A stretch of 64,000 bases of DNA from Symbiodinium natans. Lineage: Eukaryota > Sar > Dinophyceae > Suessiales > Symbiodiniaceae. The stretch lies in contig CAJNDS010002203.1 of the NCBI GenBank assembly GCA_905221605.1, positions 238,246 through 302,245 on the forward strand, in the 5' to 3' direction. Within the stretch, counting starts at the first letter, position 1. Every line of letters begins with the position of its first letter. Under the pieces are notes generated by a model. It did no database searches, had not been told where the DNA came from, and saw nothing but the letters and a program-made list of their open reading frames with translations. The position numbers and the translations under genes were made by a program. Shown here in pieces: positions 61,260-64,000 of this stretch.

Positions 61260-61800
61260 CTGGTTTAGGGTTTAGGGTTTAGGGTTCAGGGTTGAGGGTT
61301 CAAGGTTCAGGGTTCAGGGTTTAGGGTTTAGGGGTTAGGGTTTAGGGTTTAGGGTTTAGGGACTTTGGGCTTCCGGGGCCTCGGAACATGTTAGGGTTTA
61401 TAGGGTTTAGGGTTTAGAGGGGTTAGGGTTTAGGGTTTGTAGGGTTTATCGGGTTTGTAGGTTTATAGGGTTTATAGGGTTTATAGGTTTTATAGGGTTC
61501 ACAGGGTTTATAGGGTTGATAGGGTTTGTAGGGTTTATAGGGTGTAGGGTTTAGGATTTAGAGGTTTGGCTGAAGCTTCCCCGAACTTCCGACAAAGCAA
61601 AACCCAAGACGTGCCACTTTTGGGTATTTTTTCGAGTTTAGGGTTTATAGCGTATTTAGGGTATTATTTAGGATAGATTTTAGGGTATTCAGGGTATTAC
61701 TTAGGGTATTTAGGGTATTGTTTTGTTGTGTATTTAGGGGTAATATTTCAGAATTATTTAGGTTATCATTTAGGGTATTTCGGGGTCTGTTTAGGGTTGA
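61260..61800. repeat. Degenerate telomere-like repeats
   Basis: TTTAGGG and TTCAGGG units pass into TTTATAGGG and TATTTAGGG variants. No coding sequence is evident in this stretch. Confidence 0.85.
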
Positions 61801-62419
61801 GGGAAGTTGGAGTCGAGTTGGCGCATTTAGGGCTCGATCCTCACACTTGCACAAGGCAGGCAAGGATTCAATGTCCACATTTAGGGTCCAGGGGTTGAAC
61901 ATATGGGGTTAGGTTATGGGTTTAGGGTTTAGGGTTTAGGGTTTAGGGTTTAGGGTTTCGGGTTTAGGGTTTAGGGTTCAGATATTTAGGGTTCAGGATT
62001 TAGGGTTCTCATGCCACTCGCCAAGCAGCGCCCTGCCAATTAACATCTTCAAGGGCTCCAAACACGAAACAACGTAGATCAGCCCCAGTATCCAAGGGCA
62101 TAACTTTGATAGAGCTTCATACCCTTGAAGTACGGTTCATACCTGAAAAACAATGAGTGCCCGATATTCCTGCATTGAGGGGGTTTAGGAAACCCTAAAC
62201 CCTAAACCCTAAACCATATACGGTCACTCCTTTGTCGCGGCTTCTTTCTTTTGAGATGATAAAAGGGTCACGTGGGACCTCCAATTTGAACACCAAGAGC
62301 ATCCCCAAGAACTTTTAGGGTTTAGGGTTTAGGGTTTAGGGCTTCAAGCCATAGTGTAGGGTTTAGGGTTTACGGTTCAGGGTTTAGGGTTTAGGGTTTA
62401 GGGGTTCCCCGGTCCAAGA

Positions 62420-62512
62420 TGTGCTTGAAGGAAGCTGCAGCAAAGAGCTGCGTGGCGTTGAGGCCTTGACAAAAGTCTTGATTGGACCCGAAGTCTGGAT
62501 GCCAGCTGGCAC
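62420..62512 (-). CDS. Coding-like segment, unidentified
   Basis: The minus strand encodes WHPDFGSNQDFCQGLNATQL and FAAASFKHI. The plus strand is also open here, so strand and reality are uncertain. It lies upstream of GT1. Confidence 0.3.
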
Positions 62513-63511
62513 GGCAGGGTTCATATTCCTGGTTATTCCCAAAAAGGACACCCAATATGTACACTCACCAATATTTTTAAAAAAGGAATCTTACACACAC
62601 TCACCAATAACAGCAAGATAAAACCCTGCTTCTAATATTTTAAAAAAGGAACCTTACATACACTCTCCAATCACAGCTATATAAAACCCTGGTTTTCGTA
62701 TTTCAATGTCAACCCCAAATCGGTTCTGGGCGATGCGGCGATGCGGGAGCCCATGGGCCGCTCTGGGGGGCGGGGGGGGGGGGGTATTTTCTTTTGAGAG
62801 CAGCGCGGGAAGCAGGCCCTAAACCCGAAACCCTATACCCTATAGCCCTAAACCCTGAACCCTGAACCCTAAACCCTAAACCCTAAACCCTAAACTCTAA
62901 ACCCGAATCCCGAATCCTGTAGCCCAAACCCTACACCCTATAGCCCAAGCCAAAACCCTAAACCCTAAACCCGAAACCCTAAACCCTAAACCACGGCAAC
63001 TGCCCGCACTGGGTCAGGCCGGGGGTCTCTGGATGGCGGCCACATTGTTGAGATGGATCGATTCCTTGGAGCTGCCAGGTGAGAACGCTTTGAGGCCCCT
63101 CAACCCTAAACCCTAAACCCTGAACCCTGAACCCTAAACCCTAAACCCTAAACCCTAGCAAAGGTTGGGAGAATATCCCGACGCATTCAACTCCTGAAGG
63201 CTTGGAGTGCCGGTATTGTGCATACAAGTCTAGGCCCCCCCCCCCCCCCAAAAAAAAAAAAAAAAGCAACAACTAGGGTAGGGATACCCCATATAAACCC
63301 CTGGGTTTCGGGTTTAGGGTTTAGGGTTTAGGGTTTAGGGCCCTTCTAGTGAAGCCCAATAAGGTAGGATAGCCCGAACAAGGCTTGGCCCCTAAAGCAT
63401 TGCGGTGTGTTCCCAAGGTTTGAGCAGAAGGTTGCATCCAAAGGTGGCACGGCTGTTTCCTGAGCAGGGTTTAGGGTTTAGGGTTTGAGGTTTGGGGTTT
63501 AGGGTTACGGT

Positions 63512-63931
63512 TTGAGGTTTAGGGTTTGGGTTTTGAGGTTGAGGGCTTCGCTCCAGTCACTAGTCCATAAGTTTGAAACGCCCACCCTTCCCCTGTGGAG
63601 GCAACTTCTCGAACGAATCCTTCTTTTTGCCCGGATCCGCCCCGACAGCGCCGTCTCAGCTGCCATCGCTTGCACTGACACAACATTCATTTTCAGGCTC
63701 CTCGGGCAAAGCAAAAATGTGCTTCTATCCATATCCGTAGGGCAGCCCAAGCAATTTGGCCACTTCAGTCAGAAGTATGCCCTCGATCCAGTGAGTCTGC
63801 ATCCAGCTACACGTTTGCAATGGCGGGACAGCATGGCAAATAGACCTGTCTCGAAGGTGGAATTGTGTGCTGACTTCATGTGGTACTGCAGGGAACATGG
63901 GCACAAGCTGCTCACCACACTGTGCCCATGA
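63512..63931 (+). CDS. Open frame of 139 aa, strand uncertain
   Basis: An uninterrupted plus-strand frame in unique sequence at the window end includes PLWRQLLERILLFARIRPDS and KVELCADFMWYCREHGHKLL. Its first part is telomere-derived. The minus strand also has long frames, and every identified gene here is on the minus strand, so this may be a shadow. Confidence 0.3.
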   Translation: MRFRVWVLRLRASLQSLVHKFETPTLPLWRQLLERILLFARIRPDSAVSAAIACTDTTFIFRLLGQSKNVLLSISVGQPKQFGHFSQKYALDPVSLHPATRLQWRDSMANRPVSKVELCADFMWYCREHGHKLLTTLCP

Positions 63932-64000
63932 TCCACCCAGGCGCGGCTCCTGTGGCTTGCAACTTCAGATGGGTGTGCAACCTGAATAAATACCAATAGC

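Noticed and set aside
1-64000. Window as a true chromosome end
   Set aside because: Arrays are short, in both orientations, scattered throughout and interleaved with exons of conserved genes; no terminal array is present.
1-64000. CRISPR arrays, rRNA or tRNA genes
   Set aside because: The repeated arrays have no unique spacers and are telomeric. I found no tRNA cloverleaf or rRNA sequence; the only tRNA-like match is the retrotransposon primer site.

Overview
This window is nuclear DNA of an alga, most likely a dinoflagellate. Three things point there. Coding exons are short and their introns start with GA, GC or GT and end in AG followed by G. Most introns are mobile 'introner' elements with terminal inverted repeats. 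The telomere-type heptamer TTTAGGG is scattered through the window as dozens of interstitial arrays. Every gene I could resolve lies on the minus strand, which fits the long one-way gene arrays of dinoflagellates. Most long open frames in the six-frame translation are artefacts of telomeric or microsatellite repeats. The real coding sequence is mainly in short exons between the repeats, found by splicing across inserted elements and checking that the frame continues.

Layout. (1) 1-7.9 kb: telomeric arrays, inverted-repeat elements and a few minus-strand coding segments that I cannot name. (2) 7.9-16.5 kb: a complete VPS18 gene (HOPS/CORVET tethering subunit) in 23 exons, from the start codon at 16458 to the stop at 7946. 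Twelve of its 22 introns are bounded by perfect 4-bp target-site duplications that themselves supply the 5' splice site. (3) 16.5-25.3 kb: arrays, introner copies and coding segments of an unidentified minus-strand gene or genes. (4) 25.8-60.4 kb: a GT1-family (sterol-glucosyltransferase-like) gene of about 34.6 kb, start codon at 60376, likely stop at 25788-25786. (5) 38143-46989: an 8.85-kb LTR retrotransposon inside one GT1 intron, in the same orientation. It has identical 288-bp LTRs, a 5-bp duplication, a copia-type half-tRNA primer site and a polypurine tract, but no reverse transcriptase. It carries two large ORFs with WW, S1-like and six CCCH zinc-finger domains. (6) 33.5-35.7 kb: a 2.1-kb inverted-repeat element in another GT1 intron. 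(7) 60.4-64 kb: arrays and unassigned coding segments.

How the parts relate. VPS18 acts in endolysosomal membrane tethering and the GT1 enzyme probably glycosylates a lipid or sterol; nothing here links them functionally. The most unusual feature is structural: introners create the introns, and telomeric arrays sit inside 15 of 22 VPS18 introns and in none of its exons, at different places within members of one introner family. This suggests breaks inside introns repaired with telomeric DNA, which splicing then tolerates.

Limits. Family names for elements (A-P) are mine. Exon ends marked 'about', and junctions called unresolved, were not fixed by a duplication or frame argument. No database or computation was used.
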